DNA from: Dendrophyllia cribrosa
Taxonomy: Eukaryota; Cnidaria; Anthozoa; Scleractinia; Dendrophylliidae
DNA: 64,000 bases
Direction: 5' to 3'
NCBI GenBank assembly: GCA_024195265.1
Contig: JAJLRJ010000004.1
Location: 36,632,530 to 36,696,529, forward strand
This document shows, piece by piece, positions 25,414 through 37,339 of this stretch. Numbering within the stretch: position 1 is the stretch's first letter; every line of letters begins with the position of its first letter. The position numbers were made by a program, and so were the translations under genes. The notes under the pieces were generated by a model that was given only the letters and a program-made list of their open reading frames with translations, did no database searches and was not told the origin of the DNA.

Positions 25414-25845
25414 TTAAGGCCCCGGCAAACGAGGAAACATTGTTGCGGAAAGATTTCTTCTCAGAATGTTTCTTGGGCGCACAAACGAGCGAGAAACAAT
25501 GTTTCCTTGCCACGCAAACGAAAAAACATTATACTGGGAAACAAATGCGCGCTGATATATGGGACACGGCACTGCGCATGCTCAATTTATAAAGTGCAGT
25601 CCGTAGCAGTCCTCGCGACCCTGGAATCTGGGCAACATTGTTTCCTAGGCGCGCAAACGGGGAAACATTTGTTGAAGAAACAAAATGTTTCTGAAAAAAG
25701 TCAGAAACATTTTTTGTTTCTCAGAAGCAAAAAATGTTTCCGCCACAAATGTTTCCTGTCCGCGCAAACGGGGAAACATTTAGGGAAACAATGTTTACGC
25801 AACAATGCTTCCGCAACAATGTTTCCTCGTTTGCGGGGGCCTTAA
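25414..25845. mobile_element. 424-bp MITE with GGCCCC ends between TTAA copies
   Basis: The left end GGCCCCGGCAAACGAGGAAA (from 25418) is matched by the inverted right end to 25841, and TTAA is on both sides. The interior is built of many copies of CGCAAACGGGGAAACAT-like motifs in both orientations. The 150-codon open frame through it is a repeat artefact. Confidence 0.8.
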
Positions 25846-26079
25846 TATGCGTGTACATGCATGTAACGGGCTACTTCTTCATTTTTGTTGGCAACGAATG
25901 AGAACTTAGTTTTGTTTCGCATCTGAATAAATTAAAGTAATCTTGAAACTGAATCAACTTAGTCAATTTATTTATTAAGATCTCAACAATAACACTGACA
26001 CATTCACAATCGTTCACTAAGAGCTCTTGTCCAACTTCCACGACTTGACTGGCTGTAAAATCAAAAGAGACATTAAAAT

Positions 26080-26190
26080 GAGTCAGTAATATAATGTTAA
26101 AGTGACACTGACCCGGCTGATATATCGAGTTTTCATGATTACGGCCAGGAGCTTGCTGTAAGCTTACTTTGTTATCTTGAGTAGCATGAG
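26080..26190 (-). repeat. Dispersed repeat with GGAGCTTGCT core
   Basis: TCATGATTACGGCCAGGAGC followed by a TTATCTTGA stretch recurs at 47394-47455 and 58830-58900, mostly with TATATCGAGTTTT or similar upstream. The family is not recognised. Confidence 0.5.
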
Positions 26191-26495
26191 AAAATCGCAT
26201 TATAAAGTGATGAAAAAATAAAAATAAATATTAACTTAAGAGAAAAATAGGGGCTAAATATTTTTTATCCTTGAACAAAACGAATCATGAATCACGAATT
26301 ACCACCCACAACGAAATACATAAAAGAATGTCAAAGTCAACAACTCGCTCTTGTTTGACAGTAACCGGCGATAGGGCCTTCCCCCTTTTTTTATTTCTCG
26401 TGACTGCGAGATGCAGTCGGTTATGAGTCATATGTGTTATCATTTGGCTGTGTGACCGCGCGATGCGGTTCCAGTCAAAAGTTGCTCACCACAGA

Positions 26496-26532
26496 GTCCC
26501 AGTAGCTAAGTGGTAGAGCATCCGACTAGATC

Positions 26533-26563
<31 letters not shown>

Positions 26564-26566
26564 AAC
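26496..26566 (+). tRNA. tRNA-like sequence (tRNA pseudogene or SINE head)
   Basis: Folds as acceptor GTCCCAG / CTGGAAC, D arm GCTA-AGTGGTA-GAGC, anticodon arm with loop CTAGATC, and T arm with B box GGGTTCAAATTCC. One acceptor pair and several T-stem pairs are broken, and the anticodon stem has an A-A mismatch. The putative anticodon AGA with a short variable loop does not match a real Ser tRNA. A degraded tRNA-derived SINE is the best explanation. Confidence 0.55.
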
Positions 26567-26691
26567 TCGGAATTCTTTTCCGAGTTTGATGCTATTCTCT
26601 CATGTTCAAAGCCTTCTCCACTGGTCAATTTAACAGCCAATGCTCAAGCGTTCTCGCGTAGTCTAGTACTATGTTATCATCGCCGAGAGTT

Positions 26692-27155
26692 CCCGGGGGG
26701 GGGGGGGGGGGGGGGTACTCCCATATATGAGCTATATAGGTATATGCCGCTGTGAAGGGTATGGTTTTCAGGCAGTTTAGTCTAGGATAGGGTATAGTTA
26801 TCAGAGATTTTTGGTCTAGAATAGGGTATCATTTTCCGCTAAACTGATCAATTGCGTGAAGAATTTAGTCTAGACAAGGTTTACTGCCAAATGGCATTTA
26901 AAAATCGGTACGGCGGGCAGTACGGCATTTTTGCTGACCCCTGTTAACTAATAGCTGTGATAGTGAACGAATTTCTGGAAAATAGCGAGCCTGGAATAGG
27001 TCTAGGATAGCGTAGGGTTTTTCGGTGTTTAGTCTAGAATAGGGTTGCAAAATGCAGCTAACAGTGGTCTAGTATAGGTTAAGGGTCTCAGAGTCCCAGC
27101 GGCACACCCCCACCCAAAAATTTGCAGAGCACCCCCCCCCCCCCCCCCCCCGGGG
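26692..27155. mobile_element. Poly-G/poly-C capped inverted-repeat element
   Basis: Starts CCCGGGGGG... then TACTCCCATATATGAGC and ends in a long C run followed by GGGG. The interior repeats GTCTAGAATAGGGTAT-like units. Related elements in the window share the G-run caps. Confidence 0.7.
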
Positions 27156-28316
27156 CGAGAGTTTAACTCTCTAGTTAGCTCTTTGAGGAGGGGAAAGGTA
27201 GTGAGAAGGCTAAAAGATAATGCAAATGTCCAGGATTGTACGCAAGTATTGTTTAACAAATACTTCATATTTGACAGAGTTATGTGACAGAATTACATGT
27301 ATGTGTGTTTATGGTGAACGTTTGTATATGAGGACACTTTGCGATGTCTATCATGGAGTAGCTTGGCTCCACTCTGCGTTAAATCCCAAATTTATTACTC
27401 GTGGCGCAGCCGACGGGTTATGTTTGAATTTTCTTTTTTTTTAAATTTATTTGTGTTTCATTAGCGCATGCAAATTTATGCACACATATTTTAGTTTCAC
27501 CGGTCTGATTAGTTGACACGCGACCTCGTGATCTCGCTCTTTTAAGATGGCGGCAAAATCTCTCCGTAAGTTGACTTGAGAAGAAGAAGAAAGAATTACA
27601 GTGTACAAGTTTTCAAGACAATGCAAGGCGTTCATGGATGGGTAAGACCGTTTGATGTTGTGTTTACCGCTTATTGCTGTGGGATTTTTCTTCCGGCAAG
27701 TTTTGTTTTATATAAGACTTAACTGACTTCTCTTAGCGATCGAGGCATCAAGTGTCGGCTTTTTACTATGGTTACTATCATAATAGTAATTCCATATTTT
27801 TATCCCCAAACGCTGTATTTAGTATTGTTTTTCTCCTTTTTACTCAAAATAGATAATAGCGTTTAATTTTTTGCAACAGTGAAAAAAAAAAATGTGTCGG
27901 CTACTATATGTAGTGACTGTAGTGTAGTCTTATTTTTTAGACATAATTTTCTGTTTCTCCGTAAAAATGCACTTAAAACACTCGGGAATCAATACTGTAA
28001 TGGGTAAAGACGCCACGAGATCAAGCTGTGTACAGCCCCGCGTCATTACGAGAGAACGTAGGAACAAAAAAGTAATTGCAAAACCCCAACCTGTTCCTAA
28101 GACAGACACCTAAAGTTGGTCTCTACTGCACTTCAGTCACTTATGTTACTGTTACAGGGCTTTCTATCAGACTGACACCTCTCTAACGGACAGCAGGTGC
28201 TGCACCCGATGATGTCTATCTTCACAGGATGAGAGACGGTTGACTGTGTTTATTCATCATTAATGTTAAGCACACTGTGAGTAGGAGTCAAAATCACTGT
28301 CACGGTAACTGTTTTC
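27156..28316. other. Intergenic, possible orphan first exon at about 27548
   Basis: AAGATGGCGGCAAAATCTC followed by GTAAGT (+) looks like a YY1-type motif plus a start codon and splice donor, but no following exon was found. Otherwise nothing recognisable. Confidence 0.25.
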
Positions 28317-28322
28317 TTTATT
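28317..28322 (-). terminator. Polyadenylation signal AATAAA of the vWA gene
   Basis: Minus-strand AATAAA, about 50 nt after the vWA stop codon (28373-28375). Confidence 0.65.
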
Positions 28323-28372
28323 TTGACTTCAGGAACTCTAATCAGTTTTTCTGTGAAGGCGATGTCACTTAC

Positions 28373-31300
28373 CTAGATGCTCCTACAAGCCCCGCGAGCG
28401 AGATGGTCGATAATGTGATGCGCCTTTGCTAGAACCTCGTCAAACGACGTCAACACGATAACGTTTTTACCAGCAATGTAACTAAGTTCACGAGTATCCA
28501 CGTCGTTTCCGACACCGATTGATATCATATGAATGCCCATAGACTAAACGGAGAACAAAGAAAAATTATATAGACTTACTTCACGCGTATATACCTGACG
28601 TACCCGGCTACAGTGCGACGCACCTTACCCGATGAGCACCCAACAAACTTGTTTTTACAAGTTTTCACGATATAACCAGCTAATTCTTATAATCATTTTC
28701 GTAACTATAGCCTGTGAACAGGCTGTCTATAAAACCCTTTTTCAATACAATACAATACAATACAATACAATACAATACAATACAATACAATACAATACAA
28801 TACAATGCAATGCAATGCAATGCAATGCAATGCAATACAATACAAATACAATACAAAGCTTCTGAGCAGTACTTTGCAGTGGTACTGTTTATAATGCTGT
28901 ACAAGGTGGTTCTAACTTTTGAGTCTATAGATGAAATCCTAAAGTTCGACCATACAAATGAAAGCTGATTGAGCAACGATTCCCATGGGTGCTGTTTATT
29001 ATGCTGTACAAGGTGGTTCCAACCACTGCTGAGTCTGTGAATGAGTATATGCTGTACAAGGTGGTTCTAACTTTTGAGACTGTGGATGAAATCCTCAAGT
29101 GTGACCATTCAAATGAAAGCTATTGAGCAGCACTTTACTGCATTGTCTGTTTATTATGCTGTACAAGGCGGTTTCGACCGCTTTGAAGTCTGTGAATGAA
29201 ATTCTCAGAAAGCTTAAGAGAAACACTTAAAACGGAGCAGTTCTCTGGAACAGCCTACCCTGTCATATGAGAGAAATGGAATCTCTAGGTCAATTTAAAC
29301 GATCAGCTTATCTGAATTTTTAATGTAAACTACACACGGCATTCATGAAAAACAGGTTTATTTAGATTAGTTGTAGTTAGCTTTGTAATTTGTTTAGGCT
29401 AGTTAGGTTAGCTAGGTTAGGTTTCCTGATGATTTTACCGTGTTTAAATAAAGATTTACAGTTACAGTTACAGTTACAGTGGTTGTGTTTATTGATTCAT
29501 TATGGAATGCAAGAACCATCTAACTTTAGTAACAGTCCTAAAGTGTGACGATTTAAATGAAAGCGTCAGAGCAGTGCTTTCTGAGGATGCTGTTACTCTT
29601 TTTTTGTTAAAACATATTAAAAAGTATTAATTTAATGTCAATTTAATGTTAATTTGGTTATCATCACTAGTCAAAGAATTTCATGTGGTATAAGTTACCC
29701 TGAGATCCTTTGAAGGTTGTATGACTTTGTCGCTCCCTCCATATGTCTTTCCATCAGTCATAAGAATGCATGTCCTAGGCACACCTTCTCTTGGAGCTCC
29801 CTTGAATATCTTTTCTTTAACTTCCTTCAAAGCCAGCTGAGTAAACGTTGACCCTCCTGTATACCTCATCCTGCTGATTTTGTTTTTCAGCTCGTGCAAG
29901 GAATACAAAACTGAATCTTCCAACATCAGGTCGATGCAAACTCTATGATCGAATTTCATCAGGGCAAACCTTAAATAAATAAAAATATAGATTGATACAG
30001 TCGAATCTCCAGTAAGCGACCATCAGTCGGGATCAGAAATCGGCGAGCGACCATTTTCGGAATCAGATTCGATAAGCGACCATCTGCGGGATCAGAAATT
30101 GGTAATTAACCATCTTCGGGATCAAAAATCGGTAAGCGACAATCAGTAGGAATCAGTAATCGGCAAGCGACCCTCTCGGGATCAGAAACCAGTAAGTAAC
30201 CATCTTCGGGATCAGTCGGGGTCAAAAATCACTAAGCGACAATCAGTCGGACTCAAAAATCGGCAAGCAACCATTAGTCGGGATCAGAAAGCGGTAAGCG
30301 ATTAATCATCAAAGACGATGCCCAATTATATTTGGTACTATATCACTATACATGTAGGGTGTATACAGTTATTTATTATTCGACTGTGACGTCATGTTGC
30401 CTTATAATGATAAGGAAAAGAGAACACGCAAAGTATCCCAGCGAATTTCACAGTAGATTTTCGTGTTACATCTTAGTATCCCGGTTTGAAGACACAGAAG
30501 ATATAATCAAGGAATTTTAGTCGAATACTAAATCCATTATGCAATGGTTTAGCAGATAATACGTGCGGGCATTCTACTCATTGCTAGCATTTTTTCTTGC
30601 CCCTGCGGGGCTAGAAAAAAAAAGTAACTCGCAAAATGTCCGCGCGAATTATCTTTAAACATCGAATAAGGTGTATGTATATACATATTAGGATGGATGT
30701 GGTGAATCTACTGTACAGCTACTCAATGCAATCCGGATGCCGATTGGCATCAAAATTCAAAGTCATGAGTTTCAGGTAATCGGCTTCTGGTTTCACACAA
30801 AAATGATTATTTCATATCCGATGCACATTAACAGACTTGTATTGTTACCTGGTTCCACTGTCTGGAAAGTCGAAGCGGTCGACAAACATTTTGAGAAATT
30901 GAATCACTTTATTGAAATTGACTTGCTTTACACTCCCGGATGTATCGACGACGAAAGCAACGTCTACTGCCTTCTGGCACCCTGAGGAGGAGGGAGAAGA
31001 TTAGTTACAGTAACCATGCAGTGCATCGTGGGGGGGGGAGTGAAAATGTTTCACTTTGGGCCTTATTGTTTTTTAATTGGGGGGGGGGGGGGGGGGGGGC
31101 TCTCTCCAAGATTCGCTACTGGTAACATACACGTGCTTGAAGTATCGTTAATATTTATAAACACAACGCTAACGTGTTGGTGTGTTACGTATTTGAAGCG
31201 GATTCTTAGTTATTCAACTTGATTTTTGGTATCGGTGGCGCTCTGGCTGCTCTGTATAATAAACAAGACTAACGTTTCTACATAACCTTGAAAGAATGTT

Positions 31301-34300
31301 GTATACACCTCAAATAAAGAAAATCTTAATTCCTAATTCCTTAATTCTTATATAGTCGTCTTATAACACCGGAAAGTACGGCCGAACCGAACATTTTCGG
31401 TAAAAAAGTGCGGCTTATCTGCCAGTTTATTTACGGTATATTATTTTTTGAAGGCTTCGATACTTACCGTATCCCCCACCACCTCCTATCTGATACGCGG
31501 ATTTATTTTGATGGTCGATAAATTCGTAGAAGTAACCTCTGTACGCTCGTCCTACACAGGGTGACTTGGGATCTTCGTCTTTACACGATTTGAACGATTC
31601 TCCAACACAATTGCACTCTGAATCCGCGGGGTACCTGTGACATAAGTAAGAAAAAATTATTATTATTATCATTAATATTATTATTATTTTATAATAATGA
31701 TAACAGTGAATTTGATAGATTTTTAAAAAATATTCATCAAATTCACTGTGATTAACATAATCACATTGAAGCGACGACTTGCTGTCAATTGTTGCTTTGA
31801 CTTGTCCAAACTGCTACCATTGATTCGTTTTAATTAATACTTTTAAGACTCCCATATGAAAGGTGCAGGGATGCTCGTCGGAAATATTGAATAAAACCCC
31901 TAAATGGGGCCAATCTAGGCGTGGCTCAAACTTTATTTGACTCTTAAAAGTTACCATTCTGAAAAAGACAGACAAACAAGAGATTTTGCCATCGAATGCT
32001 TTCATCTATTAATGTATTCAGTATAGAATGACGATTTTTTTTTAATTGTTCGCGGGCCACCCTAAATAATACCTCGATGGTTTAAAATACTGGTGTTCCG
32101 CCCCGAACACCCTAAGCAATAACAAAATCCGTAATTTACACCCTTAACTGAGTGACGATGCGAGCATTCCCGTAACTTTCGTAGGGGAGTGCCCCCCTTC
32201 CCCGTTTTTTTTTTTTTAAGAGAGTTGGCTTGCATGATATTTTTTTAAAAAATCACCACCCCCATCAAAAAATCTAATGGTTCGCCTCTTACTAGAATGA
32301 TCATTACCTTGGCAACATTTCACTGAGAGAACCATTTCTAGACCAGCACTCCCCATAATACTGTAATGCAAACCACTGAAGATTTTGATGTCGAGCCTCG
32401 GATGCACAGCGAGCAGCCAAGCTAAGAAAATAAAAGTAAAATATAAATTGTGTGAAAATAAAGTTTGCGTTTAAACCCTTTGACTCCTGTTAATAGCCAA
32501 GTTTAAAATTACTGAAGATATCCAAATTCTGTTTTGTTAAATATTGAAGAACCTAACAGCACCTCGCGAGAGCAATAATCTCCGCAGACTTTTTTTATTT
32601 GAATGGTAAGTTTTTATGATTATAATCTACAGCTTCAAGCGTTATTATAGGACTTAATTACGTGAAAGAAGAATAGCCCTGGCCCTGAAAGAAAATACAA
32701 TTGCAGACAGAAGTAGTTGGGAAGGTTGTCAATGTAAAAATGAATAGCATAAGTGCTGGATTACATCGATGCATGCTATGTTAACGTTAAATAATCAGGG
32801 GCGTAGCCAGGACTTTTTCAGAGGTACGCACAATCACTGTTTTGGAACACTCCCCCTTCCTCCTCCCTCCACCCTCAAGTCCCAAATCTTTCTTTTTTTC
32901 GACTTTTTCAGGTACCCACGTGCGTACGTGCGTACAGGTAGCTACGCCCCTGATAATGATCATCTGTCAATCTTTAGAGTCGCCCCCACTCCCCCTTTCC
33001 AATGTGTCCAGTTATAACCAACATTATTAAAGGGGAAGGGGAGAGAAATAATTGAATGGTAAAAACTGCCAACCTTCCCAACACTTTTGTCTATGATTGT
33101 AGTTTCGTTAGTAAAAATACTGGCCAATTAATCTGCCCTTTTAGTGCCTACTATACCTTGCATTTAGTTTTGTTTTATTTAAGTACTAGACTCTATAAAG
33201 GTTCCATTCTCAGAGCTGCCGTTTATTACCGATGTCAAGGAGGAGTTGCAGCCTTTTTGTATAATTATCAGTACTCCCTCCTTTCCCTCGACCCATCGCC
33301 TCTTCCCTCCCCCAAACCCCGAGCCCGAGCCCTAGCCCGAGAGCTTGCTCACAGGCTAAATAATTATATCCCAGGATGGACTCCCATATAAAATCGATGG
33401 GGTGATCGTTGGTACTCCAAGAGCCAATTATGGAGACATATAGATTAGTGTAGTTCTAACTTTTGAGTCTGTGGATGAAATCCTGTGGTGTGACCATGCA
33501 AATGAAACCTCTTCAGCAGTACTTTTGCATGGTACCATTTGTTCTAACTTTTGAGTCTGTGGATGAAATCCTGTGGTGTGACCATGCAAATGAAACCTCT
33601 TCAGCAGTACTTTTGCATGGTACTATTTGTTCTAACTTTTGAGTCTGTTGATGACATCCTATGGTGTGACCATTCAAATGAAACCTCTTCAGCAGTACTT
33701 TTGCATGGTACCATTTGTTCTAACTTTTGAGTCTGTGGATGAAATCCTGTGGTGTGACCATGCAAATGAAACCTCTTCCGCAGTACTTTTGCATGGTACC
33801 ATTTGTTTTTCAATGTTTTACAAAATAAAATTTGGGATTTTTCTTGAATTTTGATTTGTGGTACTCTTGAGAGTTTAAGAGTTAACCCCTAAAAGGTACT
33901 ATGATCATCACCGTCACTTTTTTTGGGAGTCCCGCCTGGGAATTATACCACCCTAACCTCATCAGATAAGGTTGCCAATGGTTCCAGTTGATTCTGACAT
34001 TAGATGCCGGATTGCGGTCACTAAATAGTAGCACCATTTCTCGTGCGTGGTCTTTACGGCAACCTTTCTTGACCCAGTTGCTTCTCAGGCCAGAACCTGC
34101 CATAAAGAAAAAGAGTGATCCAATTTTGTTCCATTTTTATTCCACTTCTGAGGGTGCGTTTTCATTTCAATCAAGGAGCTATTCACGTTTTGCATATCTA
34201 TGGTTGAGAGCAGTGATGTGGCGGTATATGATATGCCACGTGACACTAATTTTCCCGCCCTTGAGTTCGCTGCTTTTATCGATGAAAGTGAGCCAACGGT

Positions 34301-35820
34301 GATGTGGCGGTATATGATATGCCACTTGACAATAATTTTCCGCGCTTGCGTTCGCTGTTTTTACCGATGAAGATGAGTAGGTAGGAGTTGTTGGAAACGA
34401 GAAAAATGGTTCTCATATTTTCTTGAGTTTTAAATTCCAAACTTTAATTCAACGTTCGACAGAATTTAGCAATGTTAAACAGTACGTTAAGAATTGTATA
34501 AATCAAGCTTTACCCTCGATAAGGGCAATAAATGGTATTTTAGTAAGCCGTAAATCGTTATTTAAAATTGTTGGCGTGTAATGTATCGTGACTATTTTTT
34601 CTCTTTCGTAAAACGTGGTTCAACTGTTAAATACTGGGACATGAAATGCGAATTTTTATAACCAGTGCCTGTAAAATAGAAAGTGAGATTTGAAATTGTC
34701 GTGAAAGTGTTTTAAATGTGGTTGCCATAGATATAATATAGTTTTTGAAAACCATGTCGCCCTAAGTAAGCGTCTGTGAGTGTGCTTGGCCAATAGTCAT
34801 CCAAAATCACCATTTTTCAGATGTAGCTTTTTTTATGTTGACATTTGTTTTCCTAAAGGTAAAGATAAAACACTCTTCAGCCCATTCAGTTCAAGATCAC
34901 TTGTCTGATGATAGGTTATAAAGGAATTATGTTGCTAATTTTTAGTGTCACTTTCAAAATCCAAAGGTACATATGCATAAATATAAACCTAAAAATAATG
35001 GTTTAGTCTTTGTACTGTTAACAATGACTATATTGGTGCACTGAATCTATTAGTGTGTGTCTTTGGCTACGTGTGACCAGGATGGAAATGGATGTTAACT
35101 TAAAAAATTAGTTCTTCCGCCATGCTCGGCTTTGAAAAACAAAAGTGCTCAAGTTACATCTTATAGCTTTAACAGACAAAATTGATAACAAGATATAGGT
35201 ATAACAACAACGTAGCAACACGCAAGTAGATTTATTTGCATGACCTTAAATTCGTAATAAGCTAAAGGGAAGCACAATTAAGTTACATCAGTCTGAATTG
35301 ATAATAAATTATTGCGGAAATCTAAGCATAATAAGCCGATGAACTTCATCATTTGAATATTAACAAAATGATTGGGAGAGTTCATTAATTCTTTGGTAGC
35401 TTCTATAGGAGATATAAATTGTTTGATATTTGGTAGGTAATATTCTATTTTGCTTTAAAACCCGTCGACGGTAAAAAAGGAAGTGAATTTCATGGCCTTT
35501 CATGTTCAATTTGATTAGATCCAGTATCTCTCGGGATTTGACGATCGTATCTTCAAATTTCAATCAGTAGTTTGTGATTTGTGTAACTTACAGGCTTCAG
35601 ACTGACCAGATTCTTTACCTGATGCTGTAGTTGCTTGAGATGCAAAATTCATTAAAGATACAATAAGCACAGAAACCTGAAAAACTAGACGTGAACAACA
35701 GGAATATTAACATTAGATACATCATTAAAATGAACAAAATAAAAACAGGAACATTATACAGGAAGTAAACATTTATTTTGAAGTAATGAACTTTACCGAA
35801 CGAACACTGATTTTCACCAT
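28373..35820 (-). CDS. Secreted cysteine-rich (WSC-like) plus vWA domain protein, eight exons, 367 aa
   Basis: Exons 35820-35797, 35676-35592, 34096-33958, 32421-32308, 31634-31468, 30981-30849, 29969-29699 and 28543-28373 join in consistent phase to 368 codons. Residues 1-23 are a signal peptide (core VSVLIVSLMNFASQA). Residues about 45-170 are a cysteine-rich module with GCRKD, INWNHWQPYL and FALQYYGECWS, like modules seen in many cnidarian extracellular proteins. Residues 183-355 are a vWA domain with a complete MIDAS: DTSGS (189-193), Thr262 and Asp293 (MTDGKT). vWA proteins bind matrix partners through a divalent cation; skeletal organic matrix membership is inferred. The stop TAG directly abuts GTAAGT. 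Exon 1 (eight codons) is the weakest part because its ATG lies at the edge of a repeat. Confidence 0.85.
28743..28855. repeat. (AATAC)n / (AATGC)n microsatellite
   Basis: A pentanucleotide run that switches from CAATA to CAATG units and back, between vWA exons 7 and 8. It starts immediately after a TAGCCTGTGAACAGGCT motif (28707-28723). Confidence 0.9.
28858..29220 (+). repeat. 106-bp-type tandem repeat, degraded copies
   Basis: Three or more imperfect copies carrying ATGCTGTACAAGGTGGTTCT and TGTGACCATTCAAATGAAAG, in the last vWA intron. Confidence 0.75.
29400..29482 (+). repeat. Retroelement 3' tail with (CAGTTA)n
   Basis: ACCGTGTTTAAATAAAGATT followed by ACAGTT repeats. The same tail appears inverted at 41481-41505 (TTTATTTAAACACGGT). 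Confidence 0.5.
29699..29969 (-). CDS. vWA gene exon 7: central vWA domain
   Basis: Bounded by acceptor TTATTTAAG and donor GTAACT. Carries the second and third MIDAS elements, GGSTFTQLAL and CILMTDGKTYGG. Ends in phase 0 with SKDLR, which continues as SMGIHMISIGVGND in exon 8. Confidence 0.92.
29998..30305. repeat. Tandem array grown from a transposon end
   Basis: Begins ACAGTCGAATCTCCAGTAAG, a typical DNA-transposon end, then about nine degenerate units of CGACCATC...GGGATCAGAAATCGG-type sequence. Confidence 0.7.
31022..31101. repeat. Two long G runs
   Basis: Poly-G tracts at about 31029-31039 and 31078-31100 flank a short spacer in the vWA gene intron 5. Confidence 0.8.
33421..33880 (+). 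repeat. 88-bp tandem array (four copies) inside a MITE-like shell
   Basis: Copies start at 33453, 33541, 33629 and 33717, exactly 88 bp apart, ending near 33804. Left shell AGCCAATTATGGAGACATA and right shell GTACTCTTGAGAGTTTAAGA match the single-copy element ends. Lies in the vWA intron just 3' of exon 3. Confidence 0.9.
34213..34385 (+). repeat. 86-bp direct duplication
   Basis: GTGATGTGGCGGTATATGAT occurs at 34213 and again 86 bp later, each followed by TTTTCC...TTCGCTG and CGATGAA. Confidence 0.8.
34386..35591. other. vWA intron 2, no other feature seen
   Basis: AT-rich, no exon or repeat recognised. Confidence 0.4.
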
Positions 35821-35960
35821 TCAAACGAAAACTGTTTAGCAGTACTTTTCTGTGGTGCTGTTTTTATGCTGTACAAGGTAGTTTTAATACTGGGTCTGTG
35901 GATGAAATCTTTTAGAAGTGTGAAAATTGAAATGAAAGAAAATGAAAGAAAATTAGGCAG
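35813..35960 (+). repeat. 106-bp-type repeat at the vWA gene 5' end
   Basis: One copy (ACCATTCAAACGAAAAC, GTGGTGCTGTTTTTATGCTG, TCTGTGGATGAAATC). Its left edge supplies the CAT that, read on the minus strand, is the proposed vWA start codon. Confidence 0.7.
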
Positions 35961-37043
35961 TACTTTTCTTTTGTGCTGCAGTCATTTACGATGCAATTAA
36001 TTTACGAAATTTGATGATGGAATTGATAACACATACATAAACTTTATTTACATTTCTTGCATTTTAGAGCTTACAAAGCTTATACTGTTGGAGAACCCAA
36101 AAGATGAACTAACATAAAGTATTATCTAATATAAAAGCTGAGTTACATCCTATACAACATACACATACAACATAAATTATACTTACTTAGAAGGTTACAT
36201 AGGAGAATATTTTACTCTTACATTTATTTACTGGGTACTGATATTACATGTTCGAAAGTTGTCAGGTTAGGTAGGGAGTTCAAACGTAATTTAGGAAAAA
36301 AAGTAGTTATTCCAGACATACCGGTAGTAAACGTCTAGCTCGATATGAGGTAATTTTACACAAAGTTCAACTGCATGCATGGGTATTATGATAGCAACTT
36401 ACGTTTTTCCATGATTAACGATCTGAAGATAACTAAGTCTGAAGATGATCTTTTTTAACAACCCGCGTTATTCTACGGACAGGATCGAAATAAATCAGTT
36501 TCTAAATAAAAAACACAGAACGACTAGTATAACACACTATAGAGCATCAAGTAAGAGTTCAATGTAGTTAAGGGTGTCATCCAACCTTGTTTTACTTTGA
36601 TGAAGATATAGGGTTGCCACGTGTACGTCGTTATGGTAACCTTGATCGAGACTTCTTTCGAACTATAGATAGTTAACGTCCGCTACTGTCTATTATTATT
36701 AGGCAAGTAAATGAATCGTTCTTTTATTTTTTTCTGGCTAGTTTTTGAATTTAGTGTTCGCCACTTTTTACATTGACACGTCTGAGTGGTACTATTTTCA
36801 ATATCTCCATTTTAGTTAACAAAAGACTAAGTGTTCGTCTTCCAATATCTGAAGAAGTTTAAATACACCTTCAATTGTCATGTGGTTCAATCAACAATAG
36901 TTAATATCTATTGACGACCTATTATACGGCACTCATTTATAAGGATGTTTAAACCCCTTCATTTTCATGCAGAGAAGTGTGATTCTAGCTTCTGAGTCGG
37001 TGGTTAAACCGTCAAATTTTGCAACACATTGAGGTTGAAGGTA

Positions 37044-37317
37044 TACAGCTGTTTCGAGAAAGGTTGTCGGAAAAAAGCGTAAAAGTGCACGCGACAATCC
37101 AGAAAGGTATTGTGGGTAGTCATCCACGCTATATCCTAAAAACTCATTTATCCCAATGGCCTGCCATCTAAGATCGTCCCTGTACGGACGAGGCATCGCG
37201 GGTTTCATGTATTTATTTGACTTATTAAAATTCATTGATCATATCCAATATTATTTTTCGGGATTGTCGCGTGCACTTTTGCGCTTTTTTCCGACAACCT
37301 TTCTCAAAACAGCTGTA
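37044..37317 (-). mobile_element. MITE with 57-bp inverted repeats enclosing a transposase N-terminal fragment
   Basis: Arms 37044-37100 and 37261-37317 (outer end TACAGCTGTTT) are near-perfect inverted repeats. The interior read on the minus strand from about 37196 encodes MPRPYRDDLRWQAIG..., resembling the helix-turn-helix start of IS630/Tc1-mariner-type transposases (MPKPYS.DLRWR pattern). About 33 codons remain before the frame runs into the left arm. It appears to be an internal-deletion derivative of a larger transposon. Confidence 0.6.
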
Positions 37318-37339
37318 TAAGCTACTGGGGTAGAACTTT

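Noticed and set aside
25393..25845. 150-codon open frame
   Set aside because: It coincides with a MITE built of GAAACAT repeats.
29998..30305. CRISPR-like repeat array
   Set aside because: Units are contiguous, degenerate and lack spacers, and the genome is animal.
36390..36410. ATGGAAAAAC plus GTAAGT as first exon of the vWA gene
   Set aside because: Phase 1 would throw the signal-peptide exon out of frame and stop after about 23 codons; the 35820 exon fits in phase 0.
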